The position numbers and the translations under genes are program-made. Under the pieces are notes generated by a model, which worked only from the letters and a program-made list of their open reading frames with translations, had not been told where the DNA came from and made no database searches. DNA of 64,000 bases from Megamerina dolium (taxonomy: Eukaryota; Arthropoda; Insecta; Diptera; Megamerinidae): contig OY978529.1 of the NCBI GenBank assembly GCA_963854835.1, forward strand, positions 34,406,055-34,470,054, written 5' to 3'. Below are positions 49,681 to 61,586 of the stretch, piece after piece (within the stretch, counting starts at the first letter, position 1; each line of letters opens with the position of its first letter).

Positions 49681-51310
49681 TCTTTTAATGTTGCAACATT
49701 TTCCAGCACGTTACTTGTATTTTTACATATTGTTCCACACATGTGTATTTGTACTAGTTTATTTCGTAAATATTCAAAATAATTCTTTAAGATCACATAC
49801 TTGTACCCTATTATATATAATTTTCAAAGATTTTACATTTTCTTTCTTTGTTCATTTTTAATAATAATTTATTGAAGAAAATAAAAAAAAAAAAATAATA
49901 AATAACAATATGGTCTCACATCTAAAAGTTTCATTATTTTCATTTGTACATACCTACACACACACACACAACAAAAGACATGTGAATATAAGTGTACCTA
50001 TTCATAGTTCCTGCTAATGCAAAAATAAACACATACTTATATACATATAATTTGTGTGATACATGTGTACGTTTTTACATACACCCATACGGAAATATTA
50101 AAAATTAGACGCAGGAGGAATATCATTAAATTCGGCTGACGATATGACACTGAGTTTTATGATTATACAGCAAGCAGCTCACTGAGTCGACTAGAGTAAA
50201 CATTTTCTTTACATTTTTTTTTTTTTTGGCATTCAGATCAGTCGGTCAGTCAGTTAGTCGATTAGTCAATAAGTGACTTTAGTCACTGCGACAGCAAACT
50301 CACTCAAATATATCGCCAATTTGTAAAAGAGTGCTGTCATCTCTCTCACTCTCACTTATCTTTCTATGATTTTGCTTTTGCCATTTACTCGCTTTTGCTC
50401 TTTCTCATATTTCGCCCTCAGTTTTGCTTTTGCTATTCGGGAAACATTATTTCTGACATTGGCATCATTTACAGGTGGGCTAAGTAAATATACATAATGC
50501 TCTATTTATGCCTCATGGCTATGAAGTGGCGACTGATGGTGGTTGAATTTATTTTGTTGCCATAGTCTACGTAATTTATTTATTAATACTACGGCGCAAG
50601 TATTAGTTGCCCACAATAATATGAACTTATCTATCCTTACCCATTAGATAGAGTCGTTTTTCTTTTACTCTCTGTTTCCGTATTTGTCTCGCTCTCCTTT
50701 TCTATCTCTCAGTCACTCAATGTTACGCTCTTGAGCTTTTATAATACTTGACTCAGTCTCATTATAATGAGTTAGCCCTTTAAAAAAAAACTCGCTACTA
50801 TATACTTATTTAAATTGGCATGTCATACACAGTGCACATTAAAATTGTGATTGATTGATGTTGTTTTTGTAATTTGGCGCCTTAATTCGTTTCCATACGT
50901 AAATTGTGCAAGGGTGTGTTGCTGTTTGTATACTGTTTCACACGTATATTTATGCTTTTAGCCAAATTAAAAGATTATATTTTCTATATAAACATATACA
51001 GGGTGTTTCATAGTTTCAAATGGCACACAGTTAGGTGTTAGGTCCTTGAAACAACGAAGAGTTTCTTGAAAATAGTCTATCAATGATTCTAGGCATTCTA
51101 ATAAGTTCAGAAAACTAAATAAGATGCGGCGCTTTGTCACTAACCCTTGATGTAGAAGCGCGAATTCGCCAAATTAATTGATTAATAAATTTATTAAATT
51201 TTTCCACCTTCATCCTTACCTTCGCTACACTGTTATTTTTTTCCCTCTTTGCCTGAAATCCTTAGAATGTCTTTTTCATCAATTTCTATCTCTCTGGGAG
51301 ATGGAATATA

Positions 51311-51876
51311 CACGGTGCGACAATTATGTATTAAGACTGCCTCTAGAAAACACAATAAAAACACGATATCTGCTAATTTTTCGGTATATTTATTCGAAAT
51401 ATTCTCCTCCTGATTCAATACACTTGTTACATCGATTTAATAGTGATTCAAACGCGTGTTCCAGCTCATTTTTCGGAATTGCTTTCAGTGCCCTCGTCGA
51501 AGCCCGTTGTATGGTCTGAATGTCATCAAAAAAGCATCCTTTCAACTTCTATTTCAGTTTTGGGAACAAAAAGAAGTCGCACGGTGGCAAATCAGGTGAA
51601 TACGGCGGGTGATTCAACACACAGACCTGATTCCGAGCCAAAAATTGACGAACCATGAGTGCTGTGTGTTAAATTTAATGTTAAAATTTCAACATCAAAC
51701 GAACACGTGTTTTGTAAAATGAATGTCAATAAATATTAAATGTCAACCAAATGCCATGAAATTTTGACAGTTAGTAGAGGAAGGTTGAAGCTTCAAAATG
51801 CATGTACTCACACATAGATGGCGCACTTGGTTGCCGAGATATGGTTCGAGTCTTAATACATATTTGTCGCACCATG
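51311..51876 (-). mobile_element. 566-bp internally deleted mariner with both ends and TA duplication
   Basis: Terminal inverted repeats CAYGGTGCGACAA...TATGTATTAAGACT (51311-51338 and 51849-51876) with TA at 51309-51310 and 51877-51878. Minus-strand frames keep only the transposase C-terminus: NHPPYSPDLPPCDFFLFPKL (third Asp), a TAG in the following Lys-rich segment, GCFFDDIQTIQRAST and CNKCIESGGEYFE. A MITE-like deletion derivative. Confidence 0.85.
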
Positions 51877-52969
51877 TATGTATTTTTGTGTGACCTCATA
51901 ATTGAACATAATATTTCGACTTTTCAGTGTAAACTATTAGATAGTCCTATCCAACTGTTCTCGGTTGACCCAAAAGACTTCACATGGTATATATTGAGCT
52001 GATATTTATTGGAGGTGTAGATAATTGGGATCCTCGTAGTACTACCGTGGACTTTTACTAAGCTCAGATATCCTTTGCGATGGCTGTTCTAAGGTGACAA
52101 TGAACACCACAACAAATATTCATGATTCCTGAATATTTAAGAGAATTGGGAACTAATTAGGATTCTAGTGATATTACCATGATCCCTTGAGGTGTTTGCT
52201 TTAAAATATGCACGAATCTTCATCTCAAGTCGTTGTAACACTGGAAAACCCCGACAATAATTTTCACAGTTTATTTGTTTAGAAAATTTAAACCAATTTC
52301 AAAATTTTCAGTGATAAAGGAAAGCATACAGGGAAGCCAAACAATTTATAATTTATCAGCTAGACATCTGTGCATGAGTTCTCAAAAGCTCACCGACTTC
52401 CAACGAGGCCTTTATAGCAAATCATTTAGGAAACTGAAACAGTCAATTATTTGTAGGTTATGGGTGCGTGACTTCTGTGCTCTTTATAGTTTGAATATAA
52501 TTAAGGTAGTAACCAAGGTATATTTGTTGAAAATTTATTGAGTTTTTTGTCTGCATGCCAACAAATTGTGAAGAAGAAAATTATTAATGAACATTCAATT
52601 TAATTTTAAACATTTGTTTGCACGCACATGGCATTTTACAAACTAGCTTAACCCACGTGATAAGTCCTCCATATGAATACTTACAGACTTACGATTGAAT
52701 GTAGTAGTTACTAGATATATCGTCAGTTCAATTTACAATACAGCGTTAGATTATAATAATTCATAGACAAGCAAAAACACCGATATACTACACTCTGATA
52801 CCGCCTGCGCTTATATTATTCAGCATATTCTACAAATAAGTATAGTACAACTATTGTATACCCAGTGAGCAAATGTTTAGAGTGCTAATAGAAGAGAAAA
52901 ACTTAACAGTTCTGAAATTGTCATGAAACTGTAGTAATAGTATTTTTAGGTGATAAAAAAAAAAGCCAC

Positions 52970-53990
52970 TAACCCACTTAACAATGGATCTTCAGTACAA
53001 AATTTTCAATTTTTAGTTGTTAGAATGAAAGTTTAGTATGGTGACTATATTTATTTATAAATATTTTGACTTTAAATTCTTTGTGGAGTACTTTTTTGTT
53101 TGAAAAATTATATTCACAAAGTTTGAGAGTGATTCATTAAAAAATAATAATGACTTTCATACAAATTTATCAACTTCAGTTTAAAAAATCAATATTTAGT
53201 ATGGGGACAATATTAATTAGTAAAAGGAATGACTTGAAAATTTATATGATGTACTATATTGGTTAAAAAATAAGATTCACAAAGTTTTAAAATGATTCAT
53301 TAAGAAATAGTTGTACCGTCAATACAAATTTATAAGTTTTTATTTAAAAAAAATCACAATTTCGTATGGGGACGGAATGGCTTAAAATTTTGTATGGAGT
53401 ACTATTTTTTTCGTGAAAAAATTAAAACTCACATTTTCGAAATGATGCAATAAAAAATAGTTTCATCTTCTATAGAATATTTATTGATTTTTATTTGAAA
53501 AAAATTAAAATTTCGTATGGGGACTATGTTTAATTGCAAGCGAAATGACTTGAAATTTTGTGCAGAGTAATATAATTCCCAAAGTTTCAGAAAGATGCGT
53601 TGAAAAATATGAGTAAACTTCATATAAATTTTTTTTTAAGCAGATCTAGTATAAGAACTGTCTTTAGTTATGATTGTTATGAGTTCAAATTTTATATGTA
53701 GTAATCTTTTAGTGAAAAAATTTATTTGTTAAAATTTCAGAATTATACATTGAAAAATAACGGCATCTTCCATATAAATTTTGTGTAAAAAAAAATGCAA
53801 TTTTTCTATGGAAACTGTGTTTATTTGCAATATTAGCAGAATAGCTTTAAATTTTCTGTAGAGTAGTTGTAGCAAAAAGAGAGGGTTTCCAAATCTTCTA
53901 TTGATAACATCTATAAAATTTTTTTTTTTTTTCAAATTAATTAAGTATGGTATGGATTATGTTGATTTATAAACGGAATGATTTCAAACT
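52970..53990. repeat. Tandem array of 135-165 bp repeats, inverted relative to 36200-36880
   Basis: Unit marks GTATGGGGACTATRTTTAATT at about 53034, 53200, 53364, 53515, 53649 (weak), 53806 (weak) and 53945. Between them are AATGACTTGAAAATTT, AGTACTATTTTTT and ATTCACAAAGTTT words. The reverse complement matches the 36200-36880 array (TCCATACGAAATGTTAATT). Confidence 0.75.
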
Positions 53991-54816
53991 ATGAACTTTT
54001 CATATGCTCTTATCCAAATTAGGTAGAAATGACTATCTTTCGTTTTCAGTTAAATTTAATCCACTTTCCCACAGGGCATGCACACTCGAATATGCAGAAT
54101 GTCTGAATGTCGGTGCTTGCTCTAATCACAATAGTAGTAGTTGTTACCTACGTAATATTGGCATTTCCATTCATACATGTTTTTGTTTTTTTTTTTTGTT
54201 TTGTAGACTAGAATATTAAAATCATAGTTTGACAAAAATACACGTTTCTACACTTAATTTTGGCCTTTTCATATGCATGGATACGAATCCATGCATGAGA
54301 GTACTACAAACATGTTTTTGTACTGGATAGGTACATATATGATGTGTGTGTGCGTGATTGTGGAATGTAGTTACTACATATGAGTGTACATGGTGTCTAT
54401 TTCATTACTATTTTGGTTGCAAAAAAAAAAAAAAATTATTTTATTACCATACAATAAGATTATTTAATATTTTTGCTATGCTCACATTGACCTTTTATAG
54501 ACAAAAGTCTTGAATATGACACTTCATTCAGTCATTCATGTATGAGTTATTATTTAGATTTGGATGTGATGGCCGTTGATTACTTTAAATACACATATAT
54601 TTCAATTTGTTGAAGTTATAAATATCGACAACATTTGAATTTTAATTGTTTGTCAATTATGACGAAAATGACTACAAAGAATTCAACACGAAATTGTAAT
54701 TGCTGCTGCGGTAATCATTTTCATCAACATTCTCCATATCTATTTTTCCTTTTAATTGACTATATGACGGTTTCTTTTGTATTAATTTCTTACCAAAAAA
54801 AAAAAAAAATTAAAGA

Positions 54817-54901
54817 ATGTCTTCGTCAAAACTCATATCATCATCGTTTCATAGTGTATCAAATGATAGTTTTAAAGTGGGCGAATTTGAAAGACGTTTG
54901 G
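54817..54901 (+). CDS. Pax: Candidate alternative first exon of Paxillin (85 nt, MSSSKLISSS...)
   Basis: ATG in TAAAGAATGTC context opens 28 codons plus one base (MSSSKLISSSFHSV... ending EFERRL) to a consensus donor TTGG|GTAAGT in phase 1. Joined to exon 2, 3.7 kb downstream, the junction reads RRL-Asp-ALLADLQNSV, restoring the complete Leu-Asp start of LD1. Length is exactly that of the candidates at 30029 and 41248. An overlapping frame (54635-54922) passes through the donor in phase 0 and would not fit. Better supported than the 10-nt candidate because of its length, donor and recreated motif; still an inference. Confidence 0.55.
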
Positions 54902-55598
54902 GTAAGTTATGAATTAAACTAACGCCTCTCTTATTATTTTTTTTTTTTTTTTGTGAATGCTTTTATATTAATATAGACTGTTTCAGCTGACAATACATAT
55001 ATGTACATATTTGTAGATAAACTAGTAACCTACACATTAGTAGTTGTTAGTTCATTTATATGATCTATATAAATGGTCATATCATTTATTAGTGGACATA
55101 TTAGTTGACATTTAACATTTAACATAAATATTGTATAAAAATAATTTTAATCATCTTAGGTTATTAGCCTTTTAATTGATTTTATATTGTACTATACATA
55201 CATATACTCGTATGTATTAGAAATAAAATCATAAAATAGTATTTTTTATTTAAAAAAAAAAAAAAACTTTTACTTTACCACCATTTATTCGCAGTTGATC
55301 GAAACTGTAAAGTTATCATTTCTTTATTTATTTACTTACTTCTTTTGTCTTGTACACATTTATGCCCGTATTATGTCTATGGCAATTATCTTCAGACAAA
55401 AGCTTGTACTAAGAATAAGTATACTGATGATAGCATGTGGGTTATATTTATTTATAAATATAACGATAATCATATATAATAACTATAATCATTAACAATA
55501 ACAAAAATATTGATTTTTTTTATGTGTCAGAGACATTTATATATAATAGTTATCTCATACCATGACTTTTGAATTAAGATTAATTAAAAAACTATGTT

Positions 55599-56510
55599 AT
55601 TTATTATTTATTATTATTATTATTATTATTATACAGGCTATTTTGCACTGAGACCAAAAAGATCTTTTGTGCGCCTATTGCCCAACTAAAACAATTCTAG
55701 ACTATTTATAAATCTTGTAATTGCTGTGGGCTTAATTTTACCTATGTGGTTTGGAGTAAAAACTCCACTATCTAGGTAATCAAGTCTACGTCTTGCCACT
55801 GCTGGGCAATTGCATAGAATATGTTCCGATGTTTTCTGCTCCTCATGACAGAGTCGACAGGTATCGTTTTCTACCACACCGATTTTTTTCATATGGTAGT
55901 TAAGTCCACAGTGCCCTGTGAGCAACTCTGTGTAGGGTTTTATGTCATTTCTGCTGAGGTTAAGAACAGCATCCACCCTAACATGTATGGGATCAATAAG
56001 TTTCTTCGACTGCCGCATGTCCGTTTGGGCTCTCCAGTAGTCGAGAAGATCCCGTTTCTCCCTCTCACATATCAGGTTGTTTATGAAACTGAAGGGCTCC
56101 GGTCCAATGAAAGGAGGGCTTGCGCCTTCCTTTCCAAGGGAGTCGGCCATTTCGTTTCCCTCGTGTCCCGGCACCCACATTAGGGTGACAGGATTCTTTG
56201 CTGCCACGGCGTTGAGAAGTTTGAAACATTCCCAAACCAGTTTTGATTGAAACGAGAATTTTGCCAGGGACTTTAGAGCCGCCTGGCTGTCCGACAGGAT
56301 GCATATTTTGGTACCACGGGTGCCCCTGCGTATGCATTCTCTCGCACATAGCTCTAAGGCATGGACCTCCGCCTGAAAGATGGAAGCTGTTTTCCCCATT
56401 GCGATTGCTTTCCGAAATCTTGGTCCAACAATTCCAGCCCCCGCACAGCCATCTTCCATCTTAGACCCATCAGTGTACCATAACTGTGAGTACCCTCACT
56501 CATTTCGCTC
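55599..56510 (-). pseudogene. I-like LINE 3' end with intact RNase H domain and (TAA)n tail
   Basis: The minus-strand frame to the stop at 55686 carries a full RNase H domain: YTDGSKMEDG (Asp, start of domain near 56490), FQAEVHALEL (Glu), ILSDSQAALKSL (Asp), WVPGHEG and NEMADSLGKEG (Asp). A knuckle-like CRLCHEEQKTSEHILCNCP follows, then SLELF and stop. A TGA lies just upstream of the domain and the frame shifts there, so the RT part is gone. The 3' side ends in (TAA)n (55599-55634 on the plus strand as TTA repeats), as in I-type LINEs. The RNase H frame itself is undamaged. Confidence 0.88.
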
Positions 56511-56689
56511 ATGTTCAGAGAAAATGCTTCGATATATCCTAAACTTGAGGCAAGATTGGCATGTCGGCTTTGTTCTTTCACTAATCTGCAAAATTCGAAT
56601 TCAGATCACTTCTTCTTATGGATTGAAACCATAACTTCGTCAACCTATCGCATAAATTTGATAGAACCGACGGCAAAGTTTTAATTAAG

Positions 56690-56790
56690 GTCCCATAGAC
56701 GCACCAATAGAGCCTCATTGACCAAGTGAGCGGTCAGCTCATTCCTTACGGTACCGCATGATCCTGGAATCTATATATGGTAATATATAG
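56690..56790 (-). pseudogene. Second I-like RNase H fragment
   Basis: Minus-strand IPGSCGTVRNELTAHLVNEAL follows the RNase H block (VPGHxGxxGNExADxLANEA) with the His changed and no flanking homology. A small decayed piece next to the previous copy. Confidence 0.55.
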
Positions 56791-57639
56791 TTTATTGCAT
56801 TTCGCAATGTTATTAAACTTGATCTTACACACACTGATCGTGTTCGAAGAAGAGGCAGGGCCAAATATATTTTTCGGCTATTTTTGTATGTGTTTTTTTA
56901 GCTAAGCTGGATTCGTATTCAGCAATTCAAAATCCATTGAATGTAACCACTCTGGTGATCATTATACATTTTTTTTTGTATCAGTCCCACAAAAAAAAAG
57001 TACAATGTCCGGCGGGCCATTTTCAATTCATTTTTTTTTTCTAACCGAAAAACTATGCTTTTTTCTGAAAACAAAAAACATATGTTTTTAAACTAGAAAG
57101 TTTTCGGGTTCAACGAAACAAATCCCTCTGGTTCATCGGACAGTCTGAATTTTTTTTTGTGAGGTTCTGTAATTCAGAAGGTCACCTTGAGCAATGCGGC
57201 GACCAAAACACTGTCATCATATTCTTATTGGAAATGGATGGAAAACATGACCTCAAGTATAAAACTACTAAAAATATTGAGGGTTTAATCGGATAGCTGG
57301 CGTCTGTCTAGGACCTATGCTGGTTGGCAAACTCCATAAATTTTAATTCTGAATTTGGATTTAGTGCTTGGAAATCGTGAATATTCGGGCTCTGTATATG
57401 TATATTACGATTTTAAGGATTTTCGCTTACGACTATGCGAGTAGAGATTTTATGACTCCCGATTAGGGCATACAATAAATATCTTAGAACACACACAGAG
57501 AGGAGCAAGAAGCGACATTTAAATAAATAAAGTTCACATTTTCGAATCATCAAAACTAGTATTTTTTAGAGCTCACTTCACAACACTTTTTATAGGAAAA
57601 ATATTGATTAGAGCTTTCAGTATTTATTTTGACTAGAAT

Positions 57640-57950
57640 AAAAATAAATAAATAAATATGTGGCAATTATAAGTCTCGAAGGGCAATATTAGAAGGGACC
57701 TACTTATTTTAGCCAGTCCCGAATGGCAGAACCCTTGTGACATAACTTTTTTGAGCTTTATCACAAAGTCCTCTTAGAAGCTTTTCCATGGCTAATTGTT
57801 AATGCCGGGAGAATTGTCAATTGCTTGTTCCATATGTCAGCGTTCGAGAGAAAAATATTTTGGATATTAAATTTATGCTTCAGCCGAGGATGGAACCCAC
57901 GACCTACAAATCAGAAGGGTAATGCACTAACCTCTGAGCTACAGCACCAT
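57640..57950 (-). mobile_element. tRNA-derived SINE, copy 8
   Basis: Minus-strand copy with head GGTGCTGTAGCTCAGAGG, B box GGGTTCCATCC, shortened body and tail (ATTT)4 on the sense strand. An internal deletion of about 60 nt removes part of the 3' body. Confidence 0.8.
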
Positions 57951-58642
57951 TTTAACTAGAAACCATTGCAAATATTATGATCTAAAGCTAATAGGTTTTT
58001 GGGAGACGTCAAAAATCGAAAAAGAAATTTGAGTCATGTATCACGAGATCGTGCGACGATGAAAAGAAACTCTCATGGTACCATTTCTTTGGCAAAGTAC
58101 GACTATGTTATTTGTCTTGAGCCCATGAATTGATCAAAATGTATATTAATAATTTCTGATCAATATCTACATTCTTGATGACCCATTCTTGAATGCTTGA
58201 AACTCAATTTCCAATTGGGTTTCCAATTTCCATGTAAATTATTTCAATAAATACTCGTATGACAAAAAATACACGCCACTGCTATTGAACAGTAAGAAAA
58301 CTGGAAATATGAGTACTGATAACGTTTTACCTTATCGTCATGTAGATAAAACAAAAGAACATGTTTAGTTATTGGAAGAAATACCAAAGGTACGTGAACT
58401 ACAACACCTTGGACAATGTGTGTTCTGTTTTCTGTAGAACAAAAAGGCACGCCTTTAATCAGTTTACATTTTCAACATACCAATATAGTTTTGCTAATTG
58501 ATTTGAGCAAAATAAAAAATGACTAATTCTGGTGATTACGATAATCTTGGTACTAAAAATTATATTTAATAATAGAAAATTATTTAAAAAATAAGTGTGA
58601 CATATTAATAATAATAAAATCCTATACATTTTCTCATTACAG

Positions 58643-59860
58643 ATGCACTTCTTGCCGACTTACAAAATAGTGTTCCTGGACGGCGCCAGCAACAGTATTC
58701 TACGACAGCGACAACAACGAACACTGCCACACAACAACAGCACAATAATTACGGTGATACCTCTGGTTATGGTAGCCTAAGAGGCAAATCATCGGCGGCG
58801 ACACCACAATCGGTTAGTTTTCTATCAATTATAGTAATGCAATGGAGAGAAATTAATTTGAATATTTTCATATTTTCAGCCAGTTTATGGAGAACAATAT
58901 ACTGTAACCGAAACAAGAAGATCACTATCACCCAATAATTATAATGGTTATGGTGCGGGTGGATCACCATCAAGACCGGCCGCTCCAACATCGAACACTA
59001 GTCAAACGTTTCAATCGACAACCACATCAGCATACAAAAATCAGGGATCATTGCCACGTGCTGGAGGTACCACTTATAATGGTACTTCGACGCTGAACAG
59101 CACTAAAAGTGCATCACCGCAGCATCATAATAATACGAATAATCAAAATTCAAGTAATTTATCTGAATTGGATTCATTGCTGCAAGATTTGAGTACCGGA
59201 CGTTACAAGTCTTATGAAAAGACAGGTCAGTCAGTCAATTGATTGAAGTATTGTGAGCACTTTATAGTAATTAATTTTATTATATTCTTATATTTCCATA
59301 CAGGAAGTACATCACCATTAAGTTATAATAGTCCATCATCGAAATATAATACTTACAATAGTTATGCATCAGTGGAAGAACGTCCCACGGTCGATAGTTT
59401 ACTGAACGAGATGGATAATGCATCGCTCTATGCTGTGCCTCATGGGTATATAAATATAGTTTAATGTTATTATTTGAATCATTTTAAATTAATCGTTTCA
59501 CTTTCTTCTTTTTTATATCATCATGTATGTGCAAATAGTTCACAACCAAAATCACCAACACCTGGTCGTCATGTTACGATTACTGTGCGTGAAACAAAAA
59601 CCGAGAAAGTAACTGGCCCAGAGGGACCAGGTAAATTTTCTATTATTTTTAATTATATGAATGAACATTATCACATTTATTTCTCTTACTTTCTTCTAGT
59701 CGGTACTATTGAGGAGAAAATTGTTCAACAAAAGGATTCGTTCCAACCAAATTATGCTGCCGCACCCATAAAATCATCGAATAATACATCATCTCAAATG
59801 TATGCTTCATCGGCTACTAGAGAATTGGATGAATTGATGGCTTCACTGTCAGACTTTAAG
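58643..59860 (+). CDS. Pax: Paxillin exons 2-6 (LD1 to LD4), 3' part beyond the window
   Basis: Adaptor at integrin adhesion sites and muscle attachments; its LD motifs bind FAK, vinculin/parvin and Arf-GAP/PIX-type partners. Exons: 58643-58812, 58880-59225, 59304-59445, 59539-59630, 59700-59860, with split phases 1,0,1,2,1,0 from the exon 1/2 junction to the last donor, all at GT/AG sites. With exon 1 this gives residues 1-308. LD1 is at 4-14 (LDALLADLQNS), LD2 at about 155-169 (LSELDSLLQDLS), LD3 at about 204-216 (PTVDSLLNEMDNA) and LD4 at 296-308 (ELDELMASLSDFK). LD3 and LD4 follow the vertebrate order and wording closely. Two YxxP sites, Y184 (YNSP) and Y219 (YAVP), are possible Crk-type SH2 docking tyrosines. 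Linkers are Asn/Ser/Thr-rich. LD5 and the four LIM domains are not present before 64000 and must follow. Confidence 0.95.
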
Positions 59861-61586
59861 GTAAGTTTGTGACTTGGTATTAATATTTTGAAAAGAGAAT
59901 ACTGTTCAAAAGAAGTTGGTAGAGCTACAGGAAATTGGTAAATGGAAATGAGGAAAAAGTAAAATGAAGGATAAATCTCCAGAGATTAATAATTTAGAAA
60001 TCATTAAACGAAAAGAATCATCGACGATTATTTTCGTCCATTATTGATTTTAAAAGTTATAATTTTTTGATATTTGAATCGATGATGTTTCTTATTAAAT
60101 ATGTTATGTGATTAAAGAAGTTTTTCTAATATTGAGTTATTTTAGTAGATTATGTTTCTTCCTCTCAGGCTTAATTAATCGTAATTTTCTATGATATCAA
60201 GGTTTTCATATTCAGCATCTTCCAGAAAGCTATTTGATTGGACTATTTACGAAGTCTGCGTGGTTCATCGTTTAGTTTAACAAACTGGTTAATCAATGAC
60301 TCGATTAATCAAAATTTTATTTAATAGAATAACAAATTAATCTATTAATCATTTTGATTAATCTGAATCAAAATATTTATTTTTTTTTCCAATACAAAGA
60401 AGACAAGTAGCTTTTTAAAGATACGAACATATAAGATTTTTTTGATTAATCGAATAATTTATATTTTGATTAATCTGAATTTTGGTGGGTCAACTTGTAA
60501 ACGATTACTCGCGCAGCCCTGCTATTAATATGAAACTGTTAAGAGTTGTATTTCAAATATTGAAGTCTCATTTTTGTTCCATTGAATTTCACGAAAAGTA
60601 AACAATTTTGGACATTTAATTAATAAAGTGATATTTTCTACTCTTTTCGATAAATCTTTTTCGCTTGTGTCAAAGTGTACGAACAAGTTATTCACGATAA
60701 ACTTCGAACTAGCAGACGAAATACGGCTCCAGTCTTATTGCTTTTTGGTTGTTGTTGTTGTAACAATAGACAGATCCAGTGTCTATTCTGGGACGAAGAT
60801 CCGATCGGTCTTCAGCCTCATCGTTATACTTGAAATTGACAAGACTAGAAAGAGTTTTCATATTTACATTAGCCCTTTTTCAATTAGTTAGAAAACATTT
60901 TTGAACATTTATTCCAGACTTTTTTTTTGTTGTCTATCCAATTTTCAATTGCTTGCTGTTGAAGTTGGCACGATGTATTTTCTTCTGTCTGAAAATTTTT
61001 AAGGGATATGTCATTATTCGAGGTATTTGTTTGCGATGATTAACCTTCCACCATTCAGTGCTGTGCTTTTATTTTTTATAATTTGCAAATATGCAATTTT
61101 TCACTGCGTTCCCTTGTGTTCATTGTAGTAACGGCGTGCCAATGCAGATCTTTGTGATATGGTTTTCGGGAACTCATTAAATTTGTATTCCCATTATTAT
61201 TAAGGTGAGTTTTCTAACAGAGTAATATAGTACATTCGTCTATAGAACGAATGGTTTTGCAGCTCATTATGTTTTCAACAAGCATATTATGAAATTCGAC
61301 GGTTTTCTATCCGTTCTGTCGTTGAGAGTTGGAAAAGAAATGTCAGAGACTCTTACTGAATTAATATCCCTGATCTTAAGCAAGTCAAACACTGGCTTCC
61401 GTCCCTCAGCTTAAAAAATATCTGATTTAAAATTGCTGAAATATTATTAATCAGGCCATCATACCTTCAAATACCATCTTCATAAAATGAGGTTGTCTGA
61501 AGAGGAGACTTATCTTACCTTTGCTTGAAATACCACAAAATATGTATCTACGCGCTGGTGCAACCTGTTTTTTTATTAGTAATAAT

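Larger units (their letters stand above)
8028..58642 (+). other. Paxillin intron 1, 50.6 kb, full of mobile elements
   Basis: Runs from donor GTGAGT to acceptor ATTACAG at 58642. No independent host gene inside it can be supported. It contains candidate alternative Pax first exons and the elements listed separately. Stretches where I see only AT-rich DNA, microsatellites or chance frames: about 8100-12060, 12300-14290, 18300-20260, 21200-22340, 26100-28370, 29040-30020, 33200-34000, 34030-35370, 36890-38250, 41340-43260, 44520-46010, 49690-51300, 51880-52960, 54000-54810, 54905-55595 and 56800-57640. Confidence 0.85.

Noticed and set aside
50998..51170. CAGGGTGTTTCATAG as a terminal repeat of another DNA element
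   Set aside because: Only one end could be found and no coding remnant is attached.
60230..60500. Dense GATTAAT/ATTAATC words in Pax intron 6
   Set aside because: Could be a homeodomain-type cluster, but simple AT-rich repetition explains it equally well and no boundary is visible.
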